From: Adiantum capillus-veneris
Lineage: Eukaryota; Streptophyta; Polypodiopsida; Polypodiales; Pteridaceae
DNA length: 64,000 nucleotides
Assembly (NCBI GenBank): GCA_014529385.2
Contig: CM043963.1
Coordinates: forward strand, 101,489,912-101,553,911
Direction: 5' to 3'
Shown here: positions 23,085-34,501 of the stretch, one piece after another
Layout: the number at the start of each line of letters is the position of its first letter
How positions within the stretch are numbered: the stretch's first letter is position 1
Program-made: the position numbers and the translations under genes
The notes under the pieces: generated by a model
Told to the model about the DNA's origin: nothing
Seen by the model: the letters and a program-made list of their open reading frames with translations, nothing else
Database searches by the model: none

Positions 23085-23964
23085 CTAGATCGATTCATCT
23101 AAAGTGCAAGCTTTTGGCTCGAGAAGGAATCTGTGAAGGAAGAGGAAACATGTCACCACCCATTCTCTTTGGCTTGTCACATTGAGGAATTTTTTGACCC
23201 CATTCATCACAATTGTAACATTGAAACATATCCCCTTTTCCAGCCATGCCTCTTCATCTACCACATGTAAATCCCACATTTCTTCCATATCCACGTCCAT
23301 ATCCATAGATTTGACCTCTTCCACCTCCCATCATATGCACACTAAGATTCTTCATAAGACTTATAACCTCTTGCATCTCCTTGCAAAAAGAATTCACATC
23401 ATGAGAAGCTTGTTGATCATAACCCGACTCCTTGATATGAGGACCCTTGGTTGCTCTACAACTTTCATTTCAACCTTTGGCTTGACATTGATTCCAAGTT
23501 GATAAAGACAATGTCCACTCTTTATTATTTGCAATTTCAATTGCCTCCTCAAAGGTCCTTGGCTGCTTAAGCTCTATCTTCAAGCGTAGGTTACTCCTCA
23601 AACTTGCAAGCAACCTATCCTTTTTCAACATGGATGGAGTAATTTCAGCCCCCAAATTTGTACACCACTTTGTCCATAACGCATTGAATGCCTTCACAAA
23701 GTCTTCTATGGTGTGACCTTCACCATGTACCAAGCCTTGAATAGATTGCCATACCTTTGGTGGATCTTCTACATGCTGAAAGTGTGTAAGAAAAGCATGC
23801 CTTACCATTTCATAAGTCATAACTTGAGGAGGTTGGGCTGATTTTAGCTCCATTTCATAGCCTTCCAAACATTCCCTAGCATCTCCCTTCAAACAAAAGT
23901 AGAAGATTCGTAGCACCAACGTTGGGTCTTGCTTGTCTATAAAAATTGTATGACCAAAAGCCAT
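23085..23964 (-). pseudogene. Ty3/gypsy gag relic, isolated
   Basis: The 23964-23470 frame is a capsid domain: an LKGDARECL block, then MTYEMVRHAFLTHFQHVEDP, VWQSIQGL, then LKKDRLLASLRSNLRLKIEL and FEEAIEIANNKEW. It resembles the layout of element A gag (F-x-P-Q/E, LWQDI, KKERFIAGL) but is clearly diverged. A frameshifted zinc-knuckle remnant CYNCDEWGQKIPQC (His replaced by Gln) is visible around 23180-23225 in another frame. No LTR or pol lies next to it, so it is a fragment. Confidence 0.78.
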
Positions 23965-26231
23965 TATGAAAAACTATAGAACCAATTTACATTGTTGTTC
24001 ACAATCTTCAAAATTGATGTATACACGTCATCTCCTAATATACATGCTATATAGAAGTAAGACTAGGTAGTCCTAGCTAGGGCTATTCTAACATCGCTAA
24101 TTTGACATCTCATTGCTACCCAACAGTGTATCTATCGGATTCTGGAAAAAAACAGTAAATTTTTTTGTAAGTTGAAACATAAAAACATAAAACAATCTGA
24201 CAACTTATCATTAAAATACAATAATTTTTTAGAGCTTAAAATTAAGTACTTACCAAGACAATCGAGATCTCAGTATGTCCATAAGGGCATTTAAGCCCTT
24301 TTGGCCTACAAACTTGCAATCGCACGGTGTGGGATCATGTCCAATCATCAACCAATGCTCAAGACATACAAAGAAACAACTACCTGAATTTTAATATTAC
24401 AAATATTTGAAACTACTAAACATAGAGAGCAATGAAGCAACACTTACAAAGTCGGCCTGAAATGAGGCCCATCTGCCGCTCCCCAAGTGGTGTGAGCTCA
24501 TTATCTCTACTCGTTCACTAGATGCCTCCTTTTCTTGGTTCCACTTGTATGGATTCTTACGTGCTTCTCACTTTGCAATTTTTCAATCTTCTTTACTTAG
24601 CCAAGTTGGTGTGCTCCAGTCATGCTTTATTCATTTCTTCACTTCAGAGCGCTTGTGCTTGCAATACTAGCGCATTTGCACCCTCATCAATTGAAGTGCT
24701 CATCCCAATTTTCCATGGGAAACTTGTCATTCAGCATGCTGACATCTCTGTCTTTCAATTTATCTATAAATTTTGACCATTTATTTAATACGCAGTGCCA
24801 AAAAACCTCAGAGCACAAGCCGCGCATGCATGTAATCACCTTCTTGCGGTTGTTGTAAAAAAAAGAAAACTAGAACACCTCTATAGCGATGTTACCCAAG
24901 AGCATTAAAAGAGCACTACAAGAACACCAAAATATTTGATTAACCCCTTTGAAATACCACAAATCCAACAAGAATAGTCCCCTTGGGAATGGATGTCGCT
25001 CACCCAAGAGACTATGTCACATAGGAGCAAAACCCTATCAAAGCACGGATTTACAACACACGCCCACGAATGCATATGAAGACAAGGGCCTTCACTTTCA
25101 CAATTAAACATCACAAACCCACAATTTCAACATCAATTCCACAATTCATAGATACATGCCCTCCCAATCTGTCTGCACACAATTTGCCACTAGGCTGCCA
25201 TAGCCATAACCCTGCAGAGAACTATTCGTAACCGGAAGAGCACAACTCCAATTGGGGCACTTTAAGCTTGAGATAAAGCTTAAAAAATGACTGACGAGAA
25301 ATCTGAAGATAACCAAAATTGAATCTACATGCTGCTATATGCAAAATCGACACATATAGGGAGCTATCCTAAAATGACTACACGTAGAGTAGAAAAGGCG
25401 AGGGCAAAAACTGCAACAGAAACCATCAAGGAGACACAATGAGCTCAAACCTGAAATTTTTTGGAGTTTTCCTGAACTTTGTTTATGTTTTTACATGAGT
25501 TTTAGTTATATACAAGTCTCCCTTCAAAAAACTCACTCACGCGCACTTACAGCAGCCCAATAGCTGGCACTATACTATTGACTTTCCCTACATGTACAGC
25601 TGCTTGCTAAAGCAAGCTAAAAACCCCACAAAAAGAAAGTCCACACACACTTTTGACATTGTGCGTCATGTTCGTATGTACAAATTTACAAAAAACGGGG
25701 TGTCAAAAATGCACCCAACATTGTCCTCATCCAAGATCAATCCGTCGCTGACGTCGATCGACTATGTCAAGCCCTCTTGCCTGGGATGCATGAACCTAGG
25801 TGTCATTGTAGGCATCTCTACAGGGATCTCTAGTGGTGTCATGAGAGGGGTCGCAGCTGCAAGTGTCTTCATAGGAGTCTGGGCTCCAAAGCAAGGAGGT
25901 CAAGTGGAGTGAGCCTCGGAGGAGTAGTTAGTGGCATGTAGTGATGAGTGTCGAGTGGAATGAGTCCAAGAGGAGTATATAGGGGGGTGTAGTTAGGAAT
26001 GCTGAAAAGTTTCACAAAAGCTAGAATAGAGGACAACATTGTTGCCGATGTGGGGGTTGGGAAAAGAAGAGGGAATTAAGGAGACTTGGCTACTACGAGG
26101 TGGTGTGGAAGCATTAGTGGCACCTCCTCCACAACAATCACCACCTCCACCACTAGAGCATCGGTGCCTAGAGGAGTGTGTAGACCATCTAGTGGACACT
26201 GAGATCTCAAAGCATATTGATCACTTTGAAG
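23965..26231. other. No gene recognised; degraded intergenic sequence
   Basis: I find no coding family or RNA gene. A CACTACAAGAACACC motif at 24914 looks like a CACTA-transposon end. The plus-strand frames at 25592-25912 and 26039-26251 are short and unrecognised, the second containing a PPPPQQSPPPP-like low-complexity patch. Confidence 0.5.
24914..24928 (+). repeat. Candidate CACTA-type terminal sequence
   Basis: CACTACAAGAACACC matches the common plant CACTA terminus CACTACAAGAA. It points into the region containing the TNP2 pseudogene (27277-42923). The flanking trinucleotide (GAG) does not match that after the candidate right end at 52535 (ATT), so pairing of the two is not shown. Confidence 0.4.
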
Positions 26232-26314
26232 TGTTAGGAAATAGGAGATAGCTAAGTAGATAGTAGAGTAGCTTACTTAATGGAGAGAGATAAAAATTTT
26301 CACACACGAGATAT

Positions 26315-26354
<40 letters not shown>

Positions 26355-26933
26355 ATGATATATGTGGTTCACCCAATGTGGGCTACATCCACAAGAAAGA
26401 AGCCATTCAATGGCTTTAGTACTTCAAACAAGAAGTTGGTTACAAAGGGACTATACCCTTAATGGAGCTCCCACCTTGCTTCACTCTCACCACCTCACAC
26501 ACACCTTGTTGCATCAACTTCACAATGCTGCACAATGCATTTTTGTGTGTAGAACAAGCCTACTTTTATAGACCAAAAGGGCTGCCCTCTGTCATGAGAG
26601 GCAGCTGTGTGTAGTTGCTCTTGTGTAGACAAGTCCAAATTGGACTCTCCAATGTGCCCATGTGTGGCTGCCCTTGAGAAGACAAGTTCGCTTTGAAATT
26701 GACCACCAGCCATTGACTTATGACCACCAAACATCGGCCGTTGTCCAGCCATAATATTTCGGCAAAAACGAATATTTTGGTGAAGCTCAAGAATGGCCAT
26801 GAATTTTTGGTTTCTCAACGAGTGATTTTTCTTCATACACGATGGCTTCTCCTCATAACGGGCCGAGGGACATACAAATGTGCTTTTTTAATACTAAAAA
26901 TTACAAGGGGTAAATCAAGCTCCATACTCGACA
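26232..26933. repeat. Solo LTR, copy 1
   Basis: Begins TGTTAGGAAATA and ends CTCGACA. It is flanked by TGAAG on the left and CGAAG on the right, a target duplication with one mismatch. Its whole length matches 41324-42110, including the GA tract near the start and the phrases GTTCACCCAATGTGGGCTAC and ACCCTTAATGGAGCTCCC. No internal domain lies next to it, so it is a solo LTR. Confidence 0.8.
26318..26353. repeat. (GA)n microsatellite in solo LTR
   Basis: About 36 bp of GA repeats near the LTR start; the shorter counterpart lies at about 41415-41430 in copy 2. Confidence 0.9.
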
Positions 26934-27276
26934 CGAAGTAGACAGAGAGGGCAAAGGAGTGGGACGATGCACTGATGTGCCAACGCTGTGGTGGGTGTGG
27001 TTCCACCTCCTCTGATCAAGGTGTAAGGAAGAGTAAAACGTATTTGGATTCATACTTGCATTAAAAAAAATACATTTGGAGTCAAAACATGTTAATGATA
27101 ACAATTTGGTTCACAATTTAAAGTTAACAAAATTTGGATTCACAATTTGATTTGCAATTTGATTCAGAATTTGATGTTTCACAAGTTTAGTGTAGAGACA
27201 AAAGTGGGCAAAACTATTGAAATACAAAGGCCTTGACAAAAGGGAGCAAAATAGCTCAAATACAATGTTTGTGACT
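26934..27276. other. AT-rich spacer, 3' of the TNP2 gene
   Basis: No gene seen. Contains imperfect repeats of GATTCACAATTTGATT type at about 27110-27170. Confidence 0.4.
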
Positions 27277-28829
27277 TTAACAGGTCTCTCTCTCATCCTC
27301 GCATAACTCAGCATAACTCCCTATTTCTATGTAGATCTCTCCATCTAAACAAATGTCCGGAGTTTCATCCAGGATGTCCTCTACATGCATCCCTCCTTCA
27401 AAAGGTGTTTTGGGCTCGTCTGGTGCCACATCCATGGCTTCTTGTTCATTTTCCTCTCTGGTCTCCTCCACAGATGCAAAATTGCCAAATTGTAGTTTAT
27501 AGCCCTCATACACTCGTGCAATGCAGGGGGCCACCTCTATAACAAACCACCAGTTTGGCTGCAACTTTGTAGGATGAGGTTTCACGTGCAAGAGCGACGT
27601 ATCTTATATGAGTAGTGAAGGAACACAAGCCCTCTAAATTTGAACGAGGCAAATTTACCAACTTACTTGTTCACAATTCTTGGATAATACAAAAGTGTCT
27701 CGAAGGTTGGTCCACTTCTTGGTTGGGTCCACCTCAAGGAAACCCGACTCTCCTCTGTTCACAGTAGCATTACAGCCCTCCCTGTTTATCTTGAACCATT
27801 GCACATCGAACAAGTCCACAAAGATACCTCTATAGTCTACCCTCAAAACTTCTTGTAGCTTGCCAAAGTATGTGAGGTCCGCTAGCATAGGATCTACATC
27901 GAACGACCATCGTTCACTTGCTTTTTGTCAATCCATTGTGACCTTTACACCATGTTGCCATGTATGACGTATTCTACAACCAAAAACTATAAGGAGCGGC
28001 TGTCAATACAAAAAACATTCCACAGATCTAAGATTAAAAGTATATGTTGGGGTTTGATCCTCACAAGTACTCCCACTCCTCCTGAGTCACATGTTCGTTG
28101 TGCAATAGATTACCCACATTCTTGAATATGTGCATTGGATCCAGCAAGTGATTGATCTTGAGCCTTTTCCAGTATTGCAACTCATACGATAGAGAGAATC
28201 TCTTCATCCCTGGGGGTAGGCTGTCTTCAGAAATATCCTTCTGCTCTAACCATGCTCGAGGAGACATCCTTAGCGGATCTCTTTCCAAGAAACCCTCTTG
28301 TAAGTCGTGATTCTCTAGAAGATGGGCTCAATGACCTTAGTAGATTTACTTCTTGAGTGTGGCCACTTGACATGCATTAAGTCTAGGGCAACATGTGGCA
28401 CATGCATTATAACTGCTTGTCTAAAGCCTTGCACCCATACACATGACAAGTAACCCGGTCATAGGATTTTGAGTCTTAGTTGAGCATTTTGTTAGCCTGA
28501 GATAGTCATGCATTGTCCACATTAGAATGCCTTTGATCAAAGCATTGTGTTGACTTGCATGATTTCTCATATCCACCACTTCTATGCCTGCCCACAATTT
28601 TTGCAACTCTTCCAATAGTGGACAAAGATACACATTCATATTCTTCACTTTATACTGCCCCGACACAATCTATTTAAAAATAGATGTCCCTTCTCAGTCG
28701 TCAAGCAGGAGGGAATGTTGTAGTTGACAATGAAAACAACTTGCCATACATTGTAAGATGTCAACCTCAAACCAAATGGATTTATGCCATCCATTGCCAG
28801 GCCGAGGTCCAGATTTCAAGCCTCCCTAG
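27277..28829 (-). pseudogene. CACTA (En/Spm) TNP2 transposase, C-terminal part
   Basis: From 28829 down, the Transposase_21 core appears: NLDLGLAMDGINPFG, then a WQVVFIVNYNIPS-type block, then MNVYLCPLLEELQKLWAGIE and a block matching the ILMWTMHDY segment. This is followed by INHLLDPMHIFKNVGNLL (28288-28061). The DUF4216-like C-terminal domain comes at 27888-27655 (LTYFGKLQEVLRVDY, DVQWFKINREG, FVLSKNCEQV). An acidic C-terminal tail ends at 27277. Several stops and shifts break it. The N-terminal part continues beyond the inserted block, at 41222-41323 and 42111-42923. Confidence 0.85.
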
Positions 28830-29146
28830 TGTTGACAGGCAAGCATTAAGGACATGCATTATGCTTCCATTGATGTATACACACATGTGTATACATCCCT
28901 TTCTTGTATCTACGGGCTTTATGAGAGTTCCAGATTGTATTTGTGAGCCTAGGCTTATTATGCACGTTTGGGCGGATGGCCACTCATTAAAAAACCCTGG
29001 TATAAATGTAAAATGCTATAATGTGAAGCTCATTCTTTTGAGAGCTAGGGTGGAGAGTAGAGAAGGGAAGTGGCTATGGAGATGGAGCTCCTCTCTCACA
29101 TTGTAGCGAGCATTGGGTTGATAATGCAAAGATATTTGTCTCTATA
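28830..29146 (+). repeat. Left LTR-like copy of block C
   Basis: TGTTGACAGGCAAGC onward aligns with 40884-41215. Shared phrases include CTTTCTTGTATCTACGGGCT, AGGCTTATTATGCAC and GGAGCTCCTCTCTCA. It has a TATA-like box (GGTATAAATGT at about 28999) followed by a likely R region. The inner end is uncertain, and no PBS was recognised after it. Confidence 0.65.
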
Positions 29147-29574
29147 TACTTTTTAATTGATTTGAATGAGCCACTAATTAGACTAATTTTGGATCAAATT
29201 GGATCAAAAAACGATCAAAATTGATTCGGTTTTGAGTGATGATTTGACAAAAGATTGATTGAAGTATGCAACAACATTGCCAAATGTTGCATTTTGAGCT
29301 AGATGGGGCTGCATAATCATCAAAAATTGGATAGTGATTTTTGGCTAAATTTTAAGCTTTTTTTGCTAATTTATTGCCTAAAATTGCTAGTTTTTATCCA
29401 AAAATAAAGAAGATAACAAACCTGAGGTGAATTTTTTATCAGGAGCGTGTTTTTCTACTTTGTGAATCTCCCTTGATTTTTTGATTAATTTTAATATTTT
29501 TTGGATATTTTAAAGTAATTTTCCAATCTTGGGTAAATTTTTTTACTCTTATGTATTGTTTTCTTAAAAAAAAA

Positions 29575-29615
29575 AACGCACACACACTCACATTCACACT
29601 CCATACACACCGTTT

Positions 29616-29704
<89 letters not shown>

Positions 29705-29720
29705 ACACACACACATACAC
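29575..29720. repeat. (CA)n microsatellite
   Basis: About 100 bp of CA dinucleotides (29617-29716) with flanking imperfect CA. The Thr/His-rich plus-strand frame and the Cys/Val minus-strand frames across it are artefacts of the repeat. Confidence 0.95.
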
Positions 29721-29867
29721 ATGCATGAACGCACCCCTACACACAAACTCATTAAGCTACAAGGACACAAAAAATAAAGCAACTCTCTCTTTCCCTGATG
29801 TTCTTTCTCTTTCCTTTTTTTGTGTCGTTGACTTTTTTCGTGGTATTTATTTCGTTTTCATTCCCTT

Positions 29868-30030
29868 TATATTTCATTTCATTTCAATTCATTTTCATTT
29901 CATTTCAATTCAATTTCATTTCATTTCAATTCAATTTCATTTCATTTCAATTCAATTTCATTTCATTTCAATTCAATTTCATTTCATTTCAATTTCATTT
30001 CATTTCAATTCAATTTCATTCCATTTTCTT
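29868..30030. repeat. 21-bp minisatellite of ATTTC/AATTC units
   Basis: ATTTCATTTCAATTCAATTT plus C repeats about seven times in tandem, with one shortened unit. A hydrophobic ORF of 256 codons crosses it and is produced by the repeat. Confidence 0.95.
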
Positions 30031-31489
30031 TTAATTTTATTTTTTATTATTTTCACTTTCATTTCATTTATTTGTATATTAGCCCAAAAAAAAAAAATCA
30101 CAAAAACCACAAAAAATATTTTTTCAATTAAAAACCAAAAAGACAAAAAAACTTGTAAATACAAAAAAAATACATTTGATTTTCTTATTTCTTCTTTTGA
30201 GCTTTTCTTCTTTTATATTTTTTCCTTTATTTATTTCTTTTTGATTTTACATTTATTTGTTGTTTCCTTCGTAGATATTTTTACTTTAATATTTAAAAAA
30301 AATCAAAAACTCAAAAAATGAAAAAGAAATTTGCATTTCTCTTCTCAACTCTTCTCTTTGTATCACATGCACATCCTATATCACGTACACGCCCCGTTCA
30401 CGCGTAATTACGCAGGATTATGCACATTTAGAGTAGGTACGTCCGGAGAGCTTGATTTTTTGCTCGATCATGCTAGAATTGACTAGATTTGAACCAGATT
30501 GCACGCACGGACCCTGTTTTTATACGTATTTTGATTTTGATCTATGTTCAGTCAGTTCACAAGCCTTAGAGTCTGTTCACACGTATTTCTTCATTTTGAC
30601 TCAATTTGATTGAAGATTCCACGATTGATCACTTTTGACCCCAATTTACTAGAGAGAGTCGTTTGTGGTCTTGATATTGATCAGATTACGCTAGCTAGAG
30701 CCCAATTGTAAGATCCCCAAAATTTGGGTCTCTTTTAAAAATTAAAAAATTAGCTTTCAATATCTATTTTGCCAAATTTTTGACTTAAGATGCTTTATTG
30801 ACAATATTGTAAGGATATAAAGTGAAAAGCAAGGCCATTTCCATATTCCAGTAGGTTAGACAAACGTTTGGTTCAGTTTTTAAAAAATCCGCTAATTTTT
30901 TTAGTTTTTTCATGCTTTTTATGTTTTTAGGTGTTTTTTGCAAAAAGCAAGGTTGGATCCTTAATCTACGTGTTCCAAGGGAAGCTATGGTTCAATTTTG
31001 TAAAAATCTACTTTTTGAGTGCTTTTCACAATATAGTTAGTCCTAGAAGACATGTTCTACTATTTGGAAATGCACTCCCAAATGTTAAGGATTGCCAAAA
31101 TTGCTAAGAAGTTTGAAGCTGATGCAGTTGTCATAGGAAAAGAAAAGCTATAAGATAACTACGGACCATGTTGTCGCATGGGAGGTCTGAGAGAATACCC
31201 TGTCATGAGAGTTAAAATAATATTCAAAGAATTAGCTCCAAGACACCCATAATATTGTTAAAAAGTCATAAAAATCATATTTTGATGAATAAAAGAAGCG
31301 TAGACTCGGTTTGGGTAGACATGTGTACTAAGTTTTCTCTCTCCTTGTCTTGTTTTTAGATGAATCTTGTTAATTGTCTAGATGAACTCCAAAGTGATTT
31401 TGCACAAAGGGTATTTTTTGATTATGCGGTTGGATTCATTCTTCATTGGGGAATTGAAGTGTTTTGAGTTTCAAAGGGGTTTAGAGACT
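30031..31489. other. AT-rich region, no gene recognised
   Basis: Low-complexity A/T-rich sequence with homopolymer A and T runs. No coding family, RNA gene or LTR boundary could be supported. It should contain the 5' end of the chromovirus, but no LTR matching the candidate at 37744 was found. Confidence 0.4.
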
Positions 31490-31661
31490 ACCTTGTACTG
31501 AACACTTACGTAGCATGGGAGTTATATGTTGAAGCTCAGCTTGAACATCGAACACAAGTGCCTGATAGGTTTATGACCTTGTACCGACTACTTACATAGC
31601 ATGGGAGTTATATGTTGAAGCTCAGCCTGAACATCAAACACAAGTTCCTGATAGGTTTATG
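31490..31661. repeat. 86-bp tandem duplication
   Basis: Two adjacent units, 31490-31575 and 31576-31661, both start ACCTTGTAC and end GATAGGTTTATG, with about 7 differences. The unit is not a multiple of three. Confidence 0.9.
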
Positions 31662-31787
31662 GCCAACCCACGGCTTTGGGTGAAGGAAAATATCTAGAAG
31701 GCGATGTTAAAGTGCAAGGATATATTCTTTACCTTAAATTTACGTTCTCTTTTGGACATGCCAAGTTGAGAAACCATACTTATTAAG

Positions 31788-32826
31788 ATGGCCCTCATAC
31801 CAAACCAAAGATTCGACTTTTGTGAGAAGGGCATAATCAGAGTATGGAAGAAGTCAAATGGAGGCAACCGATTCTATCATGTACCCCAGGATTGGTTCAA
31901 TAGAGTATATGGACCTATTCTCAATCAAAACCCTCACAATGTTACCGTTACCTTTGATGACTATGAGAAGCCCATGTGCATTAATGCCTTTGCCCAAGCA
32001 CAACCAATGGTAGTGAACTTGAGTAGATATTTCTACAGAGGTGATGTAAATGAACGACATGATCATGTAAAGTGCTTTAATGGATTGCCACCCACGGATG
32101 TATCATGAGGAGAGGAATGGTACGAAAAGGAAGACGTGTATTTCAATGCACAAGTTGAAGTGCTAAACTTTGATACTCAAGATGTGAATAAATATAGGGG
32201 TAGGACTTCGGTTGTAGGAACCAAGAATTGGTTCATAGGACCCTTTCGTATTTATGTATCTCCCTAGAAACACTATGTACCTTTTTGGTCTTTTGTGGTT
32301 ATAAAAGTTTGATTTTGATGTAGCACATATTGTTTCGAGGATACAATATTTGAGTTTGAATCTTAGTTTTATCATTCTAACTAACTTAAGTGATGGGGTG
32401 TGTGTATATATGACTAACATCTTACCTTGAGGGATATGGGCGAATATAATCTTTCACCTTATGGTGGAGGAGCATTTCCAAACTGGAGTGGAAGTGCAAT
32501 GGCTTGTCACTACCACGCATAATGGGCAAGATAAGAAAAGCTTGATGTCTACGGGTTGTATTGTACCTAATAAATTCCGATCTTGGTATTATTACGCTAC
32601 AGGGAACCCCGAGTCTAGACCACCTGAGCATAAATACTTGCCTGTTGGGAGTATCGAGTGGATACAATCCAAGTTGGGAAAGGAGATTGTTGTCACTAAT
32701 CAAATATTGTACATAAATTCTTATGAACTTACCTTAAGACCGACAAAGGAAACATGGATGGCCAGAAACATACTTCCTTTAGTAATGGCTATGGGATGCT
32801 TCAACATTGTTATGTTTAATGTATAG
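31788..32826 (+). CDS. Unrecognised coding-like region upstream of chromovirus gag tail
   Basis: Two open stretches (31788-32108 and 32461-32826) have normal-looking globular composition with many Trp, Tyr and Cys. Examples are FYHVPQDWFNRVYGPILNQN, MVVNLSRYFYRGDVNERHDH, RSWYYYATGNPESRPPEHKY and VGSIEWIQSKLGKEIVVTNQ. They resemble none of the gag, pol or transposase families I know. About 350 bp of AT-rich sequence with stops separates them and could be an intron or a decayed stretch. They occupy the position where the chromovirus gag N-terminus is expected, directly before its Asn/Gln-rich tail. Options are a divergent gag or captured host sequence. Confidence 0.4.
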
Positions 32827-33179
32827 GGCCCTCAATGGAAAAACAAGGACCCAGACCATCAGTAATTCAGAGGAACTTCAATCAACAAAACTAAAACCAA
32901 AACCAAAGACAACTTCAAAACCAAGGGAATTTGAGACCAGGCAATCCACCTTTTGTTCACAATGGACCACCTACCAACAATAACAACAATGGGAATGTTA
33001 ACCATCAACCTCATCCACTAGGAGGAGGAAATCAAAGACCTCAAGGAAGACCTCATGTTGACATAGCTCAAGGGGCTAGAAGTGAAGGAAATCAGGCAAA
33101 TGTGTATATTCATGCTGCAATTGAACATCATGGAGTGAATAAACAATATTTAGTGATTCAAATCCCAATGGAGTATTAA
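32827..33179 (+). pseudogene. Chromovirus gag C-terminal tail, Asn/Gln-rich
   Basis: An Asn/Gln/Pro-rich stretch (FNQQN, NQNQRQLQNQ, GPPTNNNNNGNVNHQPHP) is followed by AAIEHHGVNKQYLVIQIPME, which leads into the protease. No CCHC zinc knuckle is seen. One stop interrupts the early part. The frame is cut at 33179 by a DNA transposon and resumes at 34502. Confidence 0.65.
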
Positions 33180-34497
33180 CACTAGGTTGGTAATGGGACG
33201 CTTTTATGTCCTGTTAAGTTACCATTTTCCTTGAATTATGTCAAGAGCTTCAAAATGGACTTTGAGCTGCTATCTATCTAGAAAGTTGTCTCATGAGCTG
33301 AAAAAAACTCGACATTTTTTTGGAATATCAATTCCATCCTTAACCTTGTCCTTGCACAACATTTCACAACCTAAATGGTGTGAAAAAATGGGTCCTGTTT
33401 TTGGCTTTTTTCAACTTTTTGCAACTATACCACTCTAGAATTCATGTTTGTGAGGTCTATAATGCTAGAGAAATATCTTTAGTAGTCCTCAACATGTCCT
33501 GATGCTTCTAGGGACAAATAAATATTAAAGTTGTAAGTTATGACCAAATTACAAAAATTGTCAAATCCTGTTTTTAGCCAATTTTAGCTCTTCTATGATT
33601 TTTCTGGTGGTTCATGATATCCAAATGCATTTTTGATTTTCTATGTCGCATATTGTAACATAAAGCTAATATTCCTTGAGTTTTGGGGCACCTAATACCC
33701 TATTTTTCATAGTACACAAGGATGGTTGATTTTTTCAATTATAGAAGAAAACGAAACATTCTAGTATATCAAGTATAGCTTTTTCAATATTGTTAGTTTC
33801 TTGTGACAACTACATGCATTTTGTAGGTAGTAACCATATCTAGTCATAAGGATCAAATTTGGCTAGATATTGAATAGTTTCTATGGGATTCTACAACTCA
33901 TAATGTTGAACCCAGTTTTTTCATGTTTGTTGTATTTAGCACTTCACCTTTGTCCCCAAGATTCCCCTTGGTAAGAGATGTATTATTCTTTTGACATGCT
34001 CCATGGCTCCTTATGAACATAAAGGACAATAGGGAACTAGGAAAACATGCATATATTATTTGTATTGAGTGTGGCTATAGAAACTTTGATAATAGGTTTG
34101 CAGAATGGTAAAAATTCAACTTTTTTGTACCTATTTATTTTGGAAAAACAAAAAATAGTGAGTGAGAAGCAATCATATGTTCTAATCACCAACCCATTGA
34201 AGTTAACTAGGGAATTTATCTCAAGTCCTACAAAAATCCCTAATCTTATTTTTATGCAACAAAACGTAAGAAATGACTGTTTTGATGAAAATGCACTGGT
34301 CCATCAACTTTGGAGACTTGGTGTGACAAAAAGATGAGAAATTTTACAAGTTTCTTATTTTTTCCATGTGTAGTAGGCCTTGAACTATAACCTCATGAAA
34401 GGATTTTACAAAATGAGTGGATCTAATATGGTTTTGGAGGTTTTTTTCAAAACCGTGAAAGGACACTTTTATGTCCTGTTAGGTTACCAACTTAGTG
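33180..34497. mobile_element. 1.3 kb TIR DNA transposon with CACTA-like ends, flanked by TTAA
   Basis: The left end is CACTAGGTTGGTAA and the right end, reverse complemented, is CACTAAGTTGGTAA (13 of 14). TTAA lies immediately outside on both sides (33176-33179 and 34498-34501). Subterminal GGACn-TTTTATGTCC inverted motifs follow at each end. Removing the element leaves one TTAA and keeps the chromovirus gag-protease frame in register, so both ends are precise. It has no transposase and is non-autonomous. The 4-bp TTAA suggests piggyBac-like targeting, but the CACTA start suggests En/Spm, whose duplications are 3 bp. Confidence 0.8.
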
Positions 34498-34501
34498 TTA
34501 A

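Noticed and set aside
29439..29782. Cys/Val-repeat ORFs on the minus strand
   Set aside because: Produced by the (CA)n microsatellite.
29551..30321. Long 256-codon plus-strand ORF rich in Phe, His, Ile and Thr
   Set aside because: Its sequence is dictated by the (CA)n tract, the 21-bp minisatellite and A/T-rich DNA; no family signature.
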